DNA of 46,215 bases from Gymnopilus junonius (Eukaryota; Basidiomycota; Agaricomycetes; Agaricales; Galerinaceae). The position numbers were made by a program, and so were the translations under genes. The stretch is taken from assembly GCA_015501075.1 (NCBI GenBank), contig JADNYJ010000265.1, positions 1 through 46,215 on the forward strand. Direction: 5' to 3'. Of this stretch, positions 34,691 through 45,788 are shown piece by piece; the stretch's first letter is position 1; each line of letters begins with the position of its first letter. Under the pieces are notes generated by a model that worked only from the letters and a program-made list of their open reading frames with translations, did no database searches and was not told the DNA's origin.

Positions 34691-35329
34691 CGTTGATGTT
34701 GACGAACTCGTGTTGAGTGGTTGGGGTACCTATTAGAAGGCAGTTTGCGTACAATGCACTTGTCTCTCTTTCATTCCCTAGTCGACGCACCATTGTGCTT
34801 ACTTGCTACTTCTTCGGCTCTTGTTCTGACCCTGTGGTTAAGTAGTGAAATATTGAACCTTGGTCCTCACATACAACCGCATATCCAAAGTTCTTCTGCT
34901 TAATTACGCTGCTTATCAAGCATTCGCTAGTACTTCGCAGGCGGGTATAGACAGGTTACATTTCGTAAACTAAATTACAAATGGAAGGGTGAATAAGTGT
35001 ATGATCTACAGATAGAATTCTCGTAAATGCCATAGCTGGATGGTTAATCCACGACGCCATCGACTATCTTATGCACTGGATCTATGATCCTACCAGACGA
35101 CTAGGGATAAAGCTAAACGTACCATTATTCTTTAAAGCGGTGAAATATTTAAGCCTGCGGATAAGGCATAGCGCGTCATTTTCTGGGATAAATCTGACCG
35201 ACCCAATCAAAAGACGTACCTCTTATAGCTAACGCCTAGAATGTCCCTGGGCTCATCGCACATAAGCGAGCGGTGAAAGGCGTCATTCGAAATGGGCCGG
35301 CAATCCTTTTGTATCGAAGAGTAGCCTTG
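34691..35329. other. Intergenic between the tandem units
   Basis: No gene found. A short frame at 34721-34903 (+) has no family features. Confidence 0.5.
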
Positions 35330-35369
35330 AGATGGCTTGTTAGAGAGGCGCGTTCAGGTTGTGACCATG

Positions 35370-36030
35370 TTAGCTATACGAAAACGAAGCACAAAAAATG
35401 GAAACAATCAAGTCAATGAAAGCAGGAAAAAAGATATCATGGGTACAAAACGAGACATGGGACGTCGGGGAGAAGAAGTGACGCGAAAGTAGGAATATAT
35501 GATAGCAGGAGCTATGTCGCGGAGTAAAAATATGACTTACCAAGTGATGTTTCATCTCGAAATTGACCTAGTATTTTTATCGCCTTACCTTTTGTTCATT
35601 GAGTCACCTCATGCAGCCTTGATCATCGGCGAGCTTGTAATGTTTGGTAGGAATGGACATATGCGCATGTATCCCTAACCATTCGAAGTTCGTGGAAGAT
35701 GAGGATGGATGTAATCCGCGATGCATGGAAACTTTAGTGAACATGGGACAATTTGGCATGATATTCGTATCTTACAAGGTCCCGTACCTCAGATTCCGCG
35801 TTTGTAGTCACCACTGCCTGAAAACCGAACTTCGCCTGCTTGAAGAGTCGCGTAAAATGCTGACACCTGCACGTAAATTTTTTTCTTGTGGTCATAGCAC
35901 GAATATCCTGGGTTCAGGTAAAAATCTAAGTAGCATATATACGAGAATAATAACGTACCAAGGCGACGTAAACGCAGGCAACATTAACAGCAGTGTCGAA
36001 GCAGAAATCCGTCCCTGAGCAGATTGAATG
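35370..36030 (-). CDS. Possible minus-strand gene duplicated with the reductase, copy 2
   Basis: It shares the donors CTTG|GTACGTT (near 35957) and CACTTG|GTAAGTCA (near 35540) with copy 1. An exon between about 35932 and 35640 is openly readable on the minus strand, with KKFTCRCQHFTRLFKQ and FGFQAVVTTNAESEV. Its relation to copy 1 is clear at the DNA level but protein similarity is weak. No function is suggested. Confidence 0.3.
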
Positions 36031-36170
36031 TGTATGAAATGGGACTCAGGAAAGGAGGTTCACTGGCACCGTCGCTGAACGCCATTTACAAGCATGAGAA
36101 GCGGATGAGAAGGACATGAAGTTGGAAAGTTGTGGTCGTCGTGGCCAACGATCAGCAGAGGCCCCAACAA

Positions 36171-36869
36171 TAGGGAGGTTCAAAGTTAGGCCGCCGTTCG
36201 CCGTCGCATTTCGCATCCCCGCATTTGATGGGATTATATAAGTTTTTTTAAAGTCCGCAATGTCACGTCTAGCCGCGCCAACACTGATCACCGATAATCA
36301 TGATATCTATCCGTCCGTAGTTTGCTTCCTCCCCTCCTCACTATGCCTCAGCTTGGGGCACATCAGGAATATCTCAACCAGTACATTTTGTCTATGCTTA
36401 TTTGCCAAATCTTTACCCCTCTGGACCAATGAACAATTGAGCAAAGACAGAGAGAAAACACTCTTGATGTAAACACTTTATTGCGGATCCTCCTCACGCG
36501 CTACTCTAATGGACGGCCACCTGTTCCCAAGCTCGGAAATATGGGAATAATTTGGGACTTTGCAGGAAATCCAGCCAACCACCATCGTTTCGTCAGGGGA
36601 TGTCAGGAATCTTGGGCTTGGAGGCCTTGGGTGGCATAGTGAAGAGAAAGAGATAAAGAGTGTAAGATTCTCAAGATAGGTAGAGTAAGGACAGTGGCGT
36701 GTGCAGGAAGTGGAACGGGAATGAAAGAGATGTAGTAAACAAAACGCGACGCGACGCGAGCGGTCACAGTTCCGTCACATCGGACATTAAAAATACCCTT
36801 ATATAATCCCATCAAATGCGGGGATGTGAAATGCGACGGCGAACGGCGGCCTAACTTTGAACCTCCCTA
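36171..36869. mobile_element. Non-autonomous TIR element (MITE-like), about 0.7 kb
   Basis: Terminal inverted repeats of about 80-95 bp: the left, from 36173 (GGGAGGTTCAAAGTTAGG), is almost the perfect reverse complement of the right, ending at 36867 (CCTAACTTTGAACCTCCC). Only scattered mismatches occur over the first 75 bases. Both ends are flanked by TA, fitting a TA target-site duplication as in Tc1/mariner- or PIF-type elements. The interior has no transposase; the longest frame is 70 codons (36260-36472, +). The right end is about 165 bp upstream of the ATG of reductase copy 2. Copy 1 has no such element at the matching place. Confidence 0.85.
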
Positions 36870-37034
36870 ATTCTCACGAACGCCAGCCTGTCGAAAGCGG
36901 GCCATTCTCAATCTAATCTACCCGACGTCATAGAGTGCATTGCTTATCAAGACAGCCACCGATATGTTCGAAAAAGTGGTAAGCAATCTTCCTTCATCCT
37001 CCTTCTACCGTAAATCTTTGTCGACTGGGTTCTA

Positions 37035-38590
37035 ATGGCTCCTGTCGCTAACGGACGCGTTCTGTTTAACTCTTATCCAACTGGTATGTGGAATCCTTTG
37101 ATCCAACACTTGACATCTATCCCTTTGACTGAGCTACTTCAATACAGGTTACCCTGAGCCTGGAAAGACAACAGTGTACGACGCGACAGAAACGATAGAC
37201 CTTGATACTGTCCCTCTCAATGGCGGATTCTTGCTCAAAACCCTTGACATTTCTATCGACCCATACTTGAGAGGTCGCATGGTGCAACCCACAACGTCCT
37301 CGTACTCTTCTTCTTGGGAGATTGGACAAGTGTGAGTCGGTCTACTTCTTACGGAATATGTAAATATGTTACTGATAAGCATGCTTCAGTATTAACAGCC
37401 ACGCTGTCGGCGTCATACTGCGCTCTGAAAATTCCGACGTGAAAGTCGGCGATCATATTGTTGGAATGCTTGGTACGGTTACCGATTCCGATAATCTGAC
37501 ATCTTTTCTCAACTCTTTAATTTCAGAGCATAAGCAATATTCCGTAATAAAGAGCCTTGAAGGGTTACGCGTTATCGACAATCCCAGCAAGTTGCCGTGG
37601 TCAGCCTTCGTTGGCGTCCTCGGTATGCCTGGTATGTTACCCTCTTTATAATCGCTGCTGTCTATTCAACATTAGATGTTCTAGGCCAGACGGCTTTCAT
37701 GGCGTGGCGCGAGTACTCCTCGGCGAAGAAGGTACATCTTTGACATGAATTGATGCATGTAATTGCTGACGACCACTAATGTCAGGGCGAAACCGTCTTC
37801 GTATCAACTGGTGCAGGATCTGTTGGCTCGTACGAGATTTAAATCTGTTATGAAGCTTGCGATCTGATATTTATCTTAGCCTCGTCATCCAACTTGCCAA
37901 GCTGGACGGCTTGAAAGTCATCGCCTCTGCTGGTTCCGATGAGAAGGTCCAATTCATGAAGGAGGTCGGCGCGGATGTCGCTTTTAACTACAAAACGACC
38001 AAAACCGAGGAAGTACTGGCGAAAGAAGGCCCTATTGACATGTAAGCTTTTTTTTCCTCTGCTCATTGAGTGACTGAGTTGAATGCGACCCTTCCTTACT
38101 TACAAGTTACTGGGATAACGTTGGTGGTGAAACGCTGGAGGCAGCGATCGACGCTGCGAAGCTCAACGCACGTTTCATTGTACGCTGCTAGTTTCATTAG
38201 GAAGGATCTCTTCTGATTCATCTCATCTCTAGGAATGCGGCATGATATCCGCCTACAACACCGGCTACAGCTTCCCAATCCGAGTAAGCCTTCCCATTCC
38301 TCAGCCTTATCCCATTCCCATAACTAATCTCTCTTCTTTTTTTTCCCTCCTCCCAGAATTTCTTCCAAATTATCGGCAAATCCCTCACATTCCACGGCTT
38401 CGTCATCGGACGTCTCGTCGCCAAGTGGGAGGCAGAATTCTACAAGACGATCCCTCCTCTCGTCGCTTCTGGGCAGATCAAGTTTAAAGAACACATTTAC
38501 AATGGGTTGGAGATGGATGGGGACGTGCTTTTGGCGGTGCAAAAGGGGACGAATAATGGGAAGGCGATTGTTCATGTAGCGGATGAGTGA
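37035..38590 (+). CDS. NADP-dependent alkenal/prostaglandin-reductase-like oxidoreductase (MDR family), copy 2
   Basis: Close paralogue of the gene at 32936 with the same intron positions. It starts MAPVANGRVLFNSYPTG and ends KAIVHVADE. All landmarks are kept: DISIDPYLRGRM, VKVGDHI, LGMPGQTAFMAWREYSS, STGAGSVGS (Ser replaces Pro in the NADP loop), FNYKTTKTEEV and YWDNVGGETLE. Splice sites are good, including GTGAGT after EIGQV. It appears intact. The promoter differs from copy 1 and lies next to a TIR element, so expression may have diverged. Predicted role: NADPH-dependent reduction of reactive enals or enones in the cytosol. Substrate is unknown. Confidence 0.9.
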
Positions 38591-39242
38591 TTAGGATTGA
38601 GAATTGGATTAGATGCGTGCGTTGGTGGTTTGGGTGAATAGAATCTTGCGTTGATTGCGATGAATGCCGGGGTAGCAATCTGAGATAAACTCGTCCAGAA
38701 TATCAAGAACCGAGACGAATTTGATGGATGAGTAAGCATATCGAATAACAGTCTTGACGATTCGATCTCTTGCATCCTTTCGTAAGAATTGATTCCTGTG
38801 ACATGGTAAATTGAATATTTGCTTTGATGAGCAGAGATTGTACTTCGAGGCTGCACCATTTGATGAAAGGTGGCACGTTACTTCTTTAGTTCAAGACCAT
38901 ATGGCAGGAAGACTAGCCGCTTATTATGCGATTGATATTGACCAGAGTAGACCATTTGTTTTCGAGATGAAATTGGTACGGTTTCTCAATCAATTCAATT
39001 AATTTCACTAGACAAACGGACTTTCACGTGTATATTTCATATTTTAAGTAAGCATTTTATCTATAAGGCACCATCGTAAACTGCTCATTACAAACGGCGG
39101 TGGGATCTGCTCAAAAATCGAATAACGAAGAAAATGTATGGTTCTACATAATACCAAAGTCTATATGTCCAATCATACTTTGCTAGTATTTTGCGCTTTA
39201 ATACTGCTTACTTTGATGAAATAACTAATCGATGTGATAAAT
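38591..39242. other. Intergenic
   Basis: A 63-codon frame at 38811-39002 (+) lacks family features. The rest is AT-rich and without visible genes. Confidence 0.45.
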
Positions 39243-39862
39243 TCATACTGAGACCATACCATCCGACCCTTCTTTCACCACCTCAAGGTTAGTAACTGAC
39301 AACCTTCGCAGCATACCGCAGTGTTCGAGAAAGGCGACAGGAAATGATTCAATGCCTGTAAAATCGACTTTGCTAAGGCGATGAACTGCTAATGCCGTTT
39401 CTTGAGCTTCCCTTGCCCCAGCTGAAATGTCATCCACAATTTTGGCTACTTGAGTCGGCTGTCCTAATATTCGAACATTGCCACCTGTAATCGAAAGACG
39501 TTGGAAGTTAACCAGTAGCGGAAGGAGTCGTGATAAGGCTGTATCGTCGTCTAACCATTGATATTTACATTTCAATGGACGTAGAGCGCAATGTGGGGAG
39601 ATGTGAACAGTATTTGGGGAAAGTATTCCAGCAGGGTTGTAAAGCAATAAATCGCGCCCATCCATTTGATCTACTCCATCTGAAGTACCTGGCTGATGTT
39701 GGTGAAGAACTACAGATACAGTTGCGAGATCGAGCAGAGGTGTGCCAGTGAGCTGGCACATGAAAATGCCTTCAAAGTCAAGAAGGAGTCTGGAATTGAA
39801 GCCAGGTCATCAAAGATCATTTGTAGGAGTTCAGTGGGTAGGTTCCTATGCGATCCAGGCAT
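39243..39862 (-). pseudogene. Short F-box-like protein, truncated and frame-broken
   Basis: The minus strand starts MPGSHRNLPTELLQMIFDDL, an F-box-like helix, followed by LKAFSCASSLAHLC. This frame stops near 39712. The neighbouring frame then carries a typical continuation, YQWLDDDTALSRLLPLL, NFQRLSITGGNVRI and HCGMLRRLSVTNL (LRR-like), and stops at 39243. Agaricomycete F-box/LRR proteins are commonly around 400 or more residues, so this copy is both broken and short. It is a third F-box-like locus in the window but is not a close copy of the two in the inverted repeat. Confidence 0.55.
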
Positions 39863-40831
39863 GACTGAGTAGACCAAGGTAGACGATCAGTAACAAGGGA
39901 AACGAAAGATCGAAATTTGGGCAGTCAACGTCATCGGAATTAGTCATGCGACCGGGCCACGGCTCTTGTCAGTCCCGAAATCTGCGATAAGATAAGATCT
40001 TGGATCATCGGCATGTTTGATCGGCAACTGCAACTCCCGCTCCTTATCGTTTCACCCTCTTCCTACTCTACACTCGCGCCAGCTGTCTCAAAGCCCGAAG
40101 GACATCACCAGTGGTCTCTGAGCTAATGAGTATGAAGGATTGCTGAGGGTAAGTCAGTACTGTTCTTTACCGCATAAGAGCTAAACTCGTATAGCACGCC
40201 AATAGTAAGCGACCGGCTCTCTTCATGCTCGACTTTACAACAACACGCGCCGCCACTGAGATGTTTCTCGTAAGTAAGTTTGTCATCGCATTTCTGCATT
40301 AACATGATACCCTATGCTCAAGTCACAGTATGGAGGCGAACCAGGCTTTACTCATGAAGACTACACTAAACTAACAACTTGACATGCACCTCGATTTATT
40401 AGAATGTCGATGTATATCATTCACAATATCGATAATGAGCCAGTGAAATGGTACATATCGCACGTTCTCCTTTTCATATCTTAGATTTAGATTGAATACA
40501 AATTACTAAAGGGTACACACATGTAGCGTAACAGAAGATCAGCGTTTTCAACTTGCACAATAGTCGAATTTCCAACTCGACCCTTGAGCTCCAGCCGCCC
40601 CCACGCTCCGAACTGAACTTCTTCACTGTACCGGCCTTGGACTATACTTTCCAACTCCCAGTCTGCTTCGTAGTAAACGATATCCATAAGATCGTACTAT
40701 TCTAACTCTATTGACCTTTGATCACTCAATCATCCTGAACTTCAAGTTGTCAGTCGAATTCATTCGAAGGCGGAAATGAAAGGTGGTGACTACAGTATAC
40801 AGCATATATTCATCAATTTGAGCCTTCAAAT
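39863..40831. other. Mostly unassigned stretch before arm B
   Basis: A minus-strand frame at 40487-40687 starts MDIVYYEADWELESIVQ and contains VQFGAWGRLELKGRVG; it looks protein-like but has no family match I recognise and may be one exon. A 60-codon frame at 40123-40305 (-) is less convincing. Confidence 0.35.
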
Positions 40832-41337
40832 TATCAGATCCACTTTCATTTTACTCACTTAGTGGGCTACGAAAGTCCGAGAAAGGGCAGAGAAGGTTTG
40901 ATTGATCGAGATCGTTGAAATGAAGTGAATTGGTTAAATCGGGGTTTTTAAATATACAAAACAATGCAGCTAGAAATACACAAAAGATGGGGCGAAAGAG
41001 AAAGAGATGGGAATGAGAGATGACGGAACAAACTTGAGAGAGATGGATGATATGAGGAGTGAAGTGAAGTGATGATGAGAGGAGGGTCATGGCGAAGGTC
41101 ATGGGTGAGTCGTGGGTGAGTCGTACAGTCAAGATGGTTAAAGAAGAAAAAAGACAGAAACGATAAAACGGCCAAAGAGGACGAACGTTGATCGATAATA
41201 GGCGATAGAGCGTTGAAGCATCATCCGATCCAACTCAAGGATATCCCAAGCCACTATAGGGAACCAGGTAGGTAGCGTATCACGGGGTGTACGTGGATTT
41301 GGCATGTGTTTTCTCAGCCAGATCCACATCCACGTTG

Positions 41338-41380
41338 GATTCTGGATTCTGGATTCTGGAGACTGGACGCTGGAAGCTGG
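41338..41380 (+). repeat. GGATTCT-type tandem repeat in arm B
   Basis: Imperfect GGATTCT and CTGGA(A/C/G) units lie where arm A has an unrelated GGTTCTTTGG minisatellite. Confidence 0.7.
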
Positions 41381-41465
41381 AGTAACGACGCCCTTCCAAC
41401 ACGCGCGAATGGAACCCTAATAATCCAACTAAAATCCACCCAATTCAAATTCGACCATCTCATCC

Positions 41466-42707
41466 TCACGACAAAACCTTATACACCAACATAAGAAACA
41501 CCACGATGCTCACCAACCGACTCGCGGCGCCCCATGACGAAGTGGGAGCGGAAAAGAGCGTCGTGCTGAGATTGGCATTACTCCCGGCGCTGACGTCGGT
41601 GCCTATCTGGAGGGACTTTTTATGTGATGGGCTGGGTTCATCCTCACCAGAGCTGAAGGTGTCAATGGATGCAGCTGTTGAGAGTGTTGGGGACGAAGTG
41701 GTGGATGATGATGTCGGGTCGGTGGTGAGTACAGGCACCGGGGCTGGAGTGAGTTGGGAATAAGAGTGGGAATGAGGAAGACGCGGGGTGAAGATCCGGG
41801 GAAAGAAGGTTGATCGTGATGATCCTGTGAGGAAGGCAAAGAAGCGTTCTTCTTCTTCTTACTCTGATCCTGGCTCTGACTCTGCGAACCTTCGGGGCTA
41901 GAACGGGGTGAAGATGAACGCGAGGAAGGACTGGGCTTGGAATTGGGAGCAGTGAGGGGGGCAGCTGACGGGTGTTTCAATGCGGGAGTCGCGAGTGAGA
42001 GTGTGCCCCCTTCTAGCGAGCACGCGTTTTCGCAGTTCGGGCACCGTCCTTCCGCGTTGGGACCGTGAAGCCACTGGGGGTGTGTGTTAATAATGACATT
42101 GAAGAGAGGAAAGAGGGGTTAGATGGCAGACGACAGACGGGACGTACATCCGCGAGATGTTCAGTGCAGAATATCTTTCCGCAACATAGCGTTCTGCACG
42201 GTAAAACAGCATACTCAAAACTACAACAAAAGGTCAGAAGGAATATCGAAAACTATAACAGCAACAACCTCCTCACCAAATCCCACAATCGCCATCCACA
42301 TCCACATCCACATCCCTCCTCACCACCTTCGCGCGCTCACGCTCTCTATCCAAAGATGACAAGGAACGCCAAGACGCACGTCGCGCTGGCACCCTCGGAA
42401 CAGCGATCCCCGCCGCGGCCCATTGCTGCACGAAAGCCTGGTCTTTGACGAGATGGGGTGTTCCAGGCATGGGCGATTCGGTGCCTAGGTCCATGTAGTA
42501 TTCTGAGCCTGTGGTTTCCTCTGCGATGCTGCCTAGAATGGGGGGAGGGGGGAGCGTGCGTTTCCGTTGCGATGCGGTTGTGGGAAGTATGATCCGGTCA
42601 GGATTGGGTGCGGTGGGTCGAGTTGGGGAGTGTGTATCCATGGCGTAGATGGCGTTTAGAGGTCGAGGTGGAAGGTTTCGGGGAAAATACGCAGATCCGG
42701 AAGACAT
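41466..42707 (-). pseudogene. Membrane-anchored RING-like protein, arm B copy with one frameshift
   Basis: Exons are 42707-42277, 42220-42148 and 42073-41466, with introns of 56 and 74 bases. Start MSSGSAYFPRN. Exon 1 is open and rich in CpG. The splice joins GDCGI to CFEYAVLPC, making the RING-like series CGIC, LCCGKIFCTEH and GRCPNC. A Ser/Lys-rich linker and a tail-anchor helix, LVSIVVFLMLVYKVL, follow. Exon 3 is 608 bases, not a multiple of three: a C4 run at 41785-41788 stands where arm A has C5, so the frame shifts before the anchor helix. This could be a homopolymer sequencing error; otherwise the protein would lose its membrane anchor. Likely role: RING-type ubiquitin ligase or adaptor at a membrane (inference). 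Confidence 0.75.
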
Positions 42708-42709
42708 TT

Positions 42710-43015
42710 TATGAGCTTTTGACAACGCAGGAAAAAGGAGAGACTAAGTAAGTACCGGCGGATGAGCCTCCCTCCCACCATTCCTCTATTTGACTGTGAG
42801 TCGATGATTTGAGACTTGAATTAGACCCATTTCGCGGTCGTAAGGACATAGCGAGTCCGGTGATGACAATAGAGTGAAGAAGAGAACAAAAGAAAAGTAG
42901 GAGTCAAGACCCGGTGTAGGACTCTAATGCGGGGTAAATAAGGCAGAATCACGTGGATATCTCTTACTGACGCGTCTTCTCTCGGCTCGGACTCTTTTCC
43001 CCCAACTCGGCCTTA
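42710..43015. promoter_or_regulatory. Divergent promoter region of arm B
   Basis: It separates the RING-like gene (-) from the uncertain gene (+). It contains the conserved pair ATCACGTGG (about 42948) and GACGCGTC (about 42970). CpGs are better kept than in arm A. Confidence 0.4.
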
Positions 43016-43017
43016 AC

Positions 43018-44120
43018 AGCAACGTATCGATACCCTAGCCCGCTCCCTCACCGACACCTTCGACTTCGAACTCATCCTCTGACAAACTTCGCCTGTACCT
43101 CCACCCCCCTCCCAGCGGTTCAGGTCGCTCGAGCCATGGAATGAAGTACCCGCTGCTTCGACTGACGTTATTCCCGTCTTCCAAGCCTTCGACTTCGGCG
43201 CCGTTAGTGCTGTTGAAGAGGAGGACGACGACGACATGGATGTGGATGTGACGATCTTGGTGCCTGAATATGTGCTGTCATCTTCTGTCTGCGTCACTGC
43301 GCCAAGAGAGGATGAGATCGTTGTCTTCGCTACTGCGTCAGTTGGTATGATTTTTTGCTTGAGACTGGACTGAATGCCGGTTTATAGATAAATTGCAACC
43401 TCAAAGTTTCGACGCTCGCTTCACCTCATGCATCCACTCCTCCGCCACCATCTCTGCCTCGGATTTCCGACACACTGTACCGTGGTACTGTGACTTGAAG
43501 GTGTGTTCACGTTAACGTTAGTTGGGATGATCTCATGCTCGAGATTGAACCAAATGTCTGTTTTTAGATTCTCGTTAAATTCTCGACCCTTACTGCACCT
43601 CACGTACCTATGTACGATCTTTACCACCATTTCCACTCTGTGAATGTGCGTGTGTCGGTGGTCTCAGTGGAAGAGGAAGATATCGTCGTCGGTGACACGC
43701 AACAGGGGTAATCCCGCATTGCTGCGACTAAGGTATGTAATTTGCGTCAGTCGACATGTCTTATTCTCGATATCGAACTCAACGTAGCTTCAAGATTTCC
43801 ATTACAACCTCGATATGGGCTTCCCCTCACCTTCAAGTTCACCATCTCCAGTTCATCAACCACAATACACACACCCTCGTCGCTTCCAAGATGCTGGGTG
43901 TAATACGTATCCTGCCCATCTAATTCTCCATCTCACCCACCCCCTCCCGCTCTTTGTGACAATCTCAATCTCCCCGGCCAAGTCTTCGTCAACAATGATA
44001 TTGGGTTTGGCAAGGACGAAGATTAGATTAGTACGATGGGTAGCACAGTATCGATTTACCACAATTTCTGATCAGATAATTGTTATAAATTGTACGCTTA
44101 GCAAAACTGCCTTGACATGA
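43018..44120 (+). CDS. Uncertain conserved gene, arm B copy
   Basis: Counterpart of 8788-9900 (-). Open pieces on the plus strand are one ending DTFDFELIL (to about 43082); one after TTCCAAG near 43182 with FDFGAVSAVEEEDDDDMDV; one with STLASPHASTPP (from about 43388); one after TTTTTAG near 43568 with STLTAPHVPMYDLYHHF and DIVVGDTQQG; and one after AACGTAG near 43787 beginning LQDFHYNLDMGFPSPSSS. Several borders look like GT-AG introns, and acidic-run length differences from arm A are multiples of three. No single frame links all parts. The last part overlaps the 3' side of the F-box gene on the other strand. Confidence 0.3.
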
Positions 44121-44171
44121 CGGTAGAAAAAGAATAAGGGAAAAGTAATTAATGCCTAGTGACTGACCCAT

Positions 44172-45788
44172 CTATGTCCAATCAAACTCAACGACCCTCT
44201 CTTTCACCCATTTGATTTCCTCCATCCTCCAACGCGGCTCACATTTATCAAACGCAAGCGTCAGGATTGCCGGCGCATCGTAATCTTGCGTCTTCCAATC
44301 CGGATCATCATAATTGACCCTCCGATTGCGGGATTCGATCATTTTCTTCACCACAGCAAACGAAGGCGAGGGACATCTTTCGAGTATGAGCTTCTGCATA
44401 CTCGAACACATCACCGCACCCATCCCATCCCCCTCCGCCTCAATTGTCGTGGAAAATGCCTCAATGAGGAGGTCAAAGGGTGTTTGGGAATTCGTCAGAC
44501 ATAGGATGTAGCCTTCCCATCCTGAAAGAAGCGGTATCATATCTGCGTGAGGAGCTTGGTCAGGCGAGGCTGATCTGGCGTAGGCGTCGAAATCGTCCGA
44601 AAATGGCGGCGGAGAGAGTTCCAGAGAGTCGGTACCGTAGCCGTGGAATATGAGGACAGGGACGTTGGTATCGATGTGTTGAAAGATATCGGGTTGGATG
44701 CCGAAACAGTGTTGGAATTTAAGGATCATCAGTTCGGGAAGGTGGGTGAGGCGGAACAGTTCCGAGATGCCACTGGGCTGGAGGCTTTTCAGGGAGAGAT
44801 AATTCAGGTTTTCGAGAGTGTACGAGTCGGCTTCGAGGCTTTTTGTATCGATTTTGAAGGGTAGGCGGGAGAGCGAGAGTGAGACGAGAGTGTGATTCAT
44901 TTTGGTGGAAATATGGGCTAGAGTGGCGCTAAGTGGAAGACGGATGTGTTCGTACCTGAACCCTTCAATGTGAAGGTGTCGCAGTTGTGGTTGATATGTA
45001 AACCATGGAGGAGGGTTGTTCAATGCTTGAAGAAAAGTTCGGCCGTCGATGGTCATGGTCTGTAAATGTGGATGAGAATGCACGACAGGGTCTGTCTGCA
45101 CTTGATCCACTTCTGTCTCCATATCCCAGTCATCCAAGTTACCAATAATTGGTAGCATGTACAATGAGCGCAATAGAGTCGCACGATCAGAGATGAAATC
45201 AAGTGTCGGCAACGAGGAATGCATGAAGACTTCAATGTGAAAACTACGGCAACGCTCCATGTGAGGCTGCAAGAGCTGAATAAAAGCACTGAGCGTTTCC
45301 TTTTCGCCCATACGATTGGGAGACCAGCGCCCTCCAGGATTTTTGTTCAAAATGAACACATCGATTGGTAAGCCACACGACCACTCGATATACCTTTGAG
45401 CCTGTTCGACGGGAGTAGAATCTGCACCAATGAAGAGCACTAGGCGGGTCCAGTACTCAGGAGACGAGGATAAAACTGCTTCCCAAGTGGGACTAACAGC
45501 CGCTAAAGCATACGGAAAAAGATTGGGCATTGCAGCAGTGTAGAAGATGTTCGGCTGGATAGTGACAAACGTAGATACTTCGCGTCGGTCCTCTGCGATT
45601 GCTCTTTCTGTATCGGCATTTTGGAGATCTTGTTCATTGACGTTGTCAGTTTCAGGATAAGAAAGAAATCGTTCGAAAAACTCGAGGGGTGGGAACGCCT
45701 TGTGGTCCTCATAAACCCGGCGGAAGATATCGGCCAGAAGTTCCGGTGGGATAGTTTCGATAGGAGCAGGTGGAGGAAGTGATGTCAT
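44172..45788 (-). CDS. F-box-like protein, intact arm B copy
   Basis: A single 538-residue open frame starts MTSLPPPAPIETIPPELL. The F-box-like helix (residues about 9-30, IETIPPELLADIFRRVYEDH) would bind a Skp1-type adaptor. It is followed by the WxxxLxSSPxYW-like segment SPTWEAVLSSSPEYWTRLVL, usual in agaricomycete F-box proteins, and LRR-like strands (LRHLHIEGFRY, LVSLSLSRLPF, LENLNYLSLKSLQ, LPELMILKFQH). It is probably the substrate-recruiting subunit of an SCF ubiquitin ligase; the target is unknown. No intron lies in the coding part. One may lie in the 5' UTR (45790-45860), whose sequence matches arm A. Confidence 0.88.
   Translation of the reverse strand: MTSLPPPAPIETIPPELLADIFRRVYEDHKAFPPLEFFERFLSYPETDNVNEQDLQNADTERAIAEDRREVSTFVTIQPNIFYTAAMPNLFPYALAAVSPTWEAVLSSSPEYWTRLVLFIGADSTPVEQAQRYIEWSCGLPIDVFILNKNPGGRWSPNRMGEKETLSAFIQLLQPHMERCRSFHIEVFMHSSLPTLDFISDRATLLRSLYMLPIIGNLDDWDMETEVDQVQTDPVVHSHPHLQTMTIDGRTFLQALNNPPPWFTYQPQLRHLHIEGFRYEHIRLPLSATLAHISTKMNHTLVSLSLSRLPFKIDTKSLEADSYTLENLNYLSLKSLQPSGISELFRLTHLPELMILKFQHCFGIQPDIFQHIDTNVPVLIFHGYGTDSLELSPPPFSDDFDAYARSASPDQAPHADMIPLLSGWEGYILCLTNSQTPFDLLIEAFSTTIEAEGDGMGAVMCSSMQKLILERCPSPSFAVVKKMIESRNRRVNYDDPDWKTQDYDAPAILTLAFDKCEPRWRMEEIKWVKERVVEFDWT

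Larger units (their letters stand above)
35330..38590 (+). repeat. Tandem duplication, unit 2
   Basis: Paralogous to 31735-34621. It is longer because the TIR element at 36171-36869 lies between the minus-strand stretch and the reductase gene. Confidence 0.8.

Noticed and set aside
36260..36472. 70-codon frame inside the TIR element as a transposase
   Set aside because: It is too short and has no DDE or zinc-binding motif; the element is best seen as non-autonomous.
19045..38590. Secondary-metabolite gene cluster (FAD oxidoreductase plus two reductases)
   Set aside because: No core synthase (PKS, NRPS, terpene cyclase), P450 or transporter is visible, and over 12 kb of unrelated sequence separates the FAD gene from the reductases.
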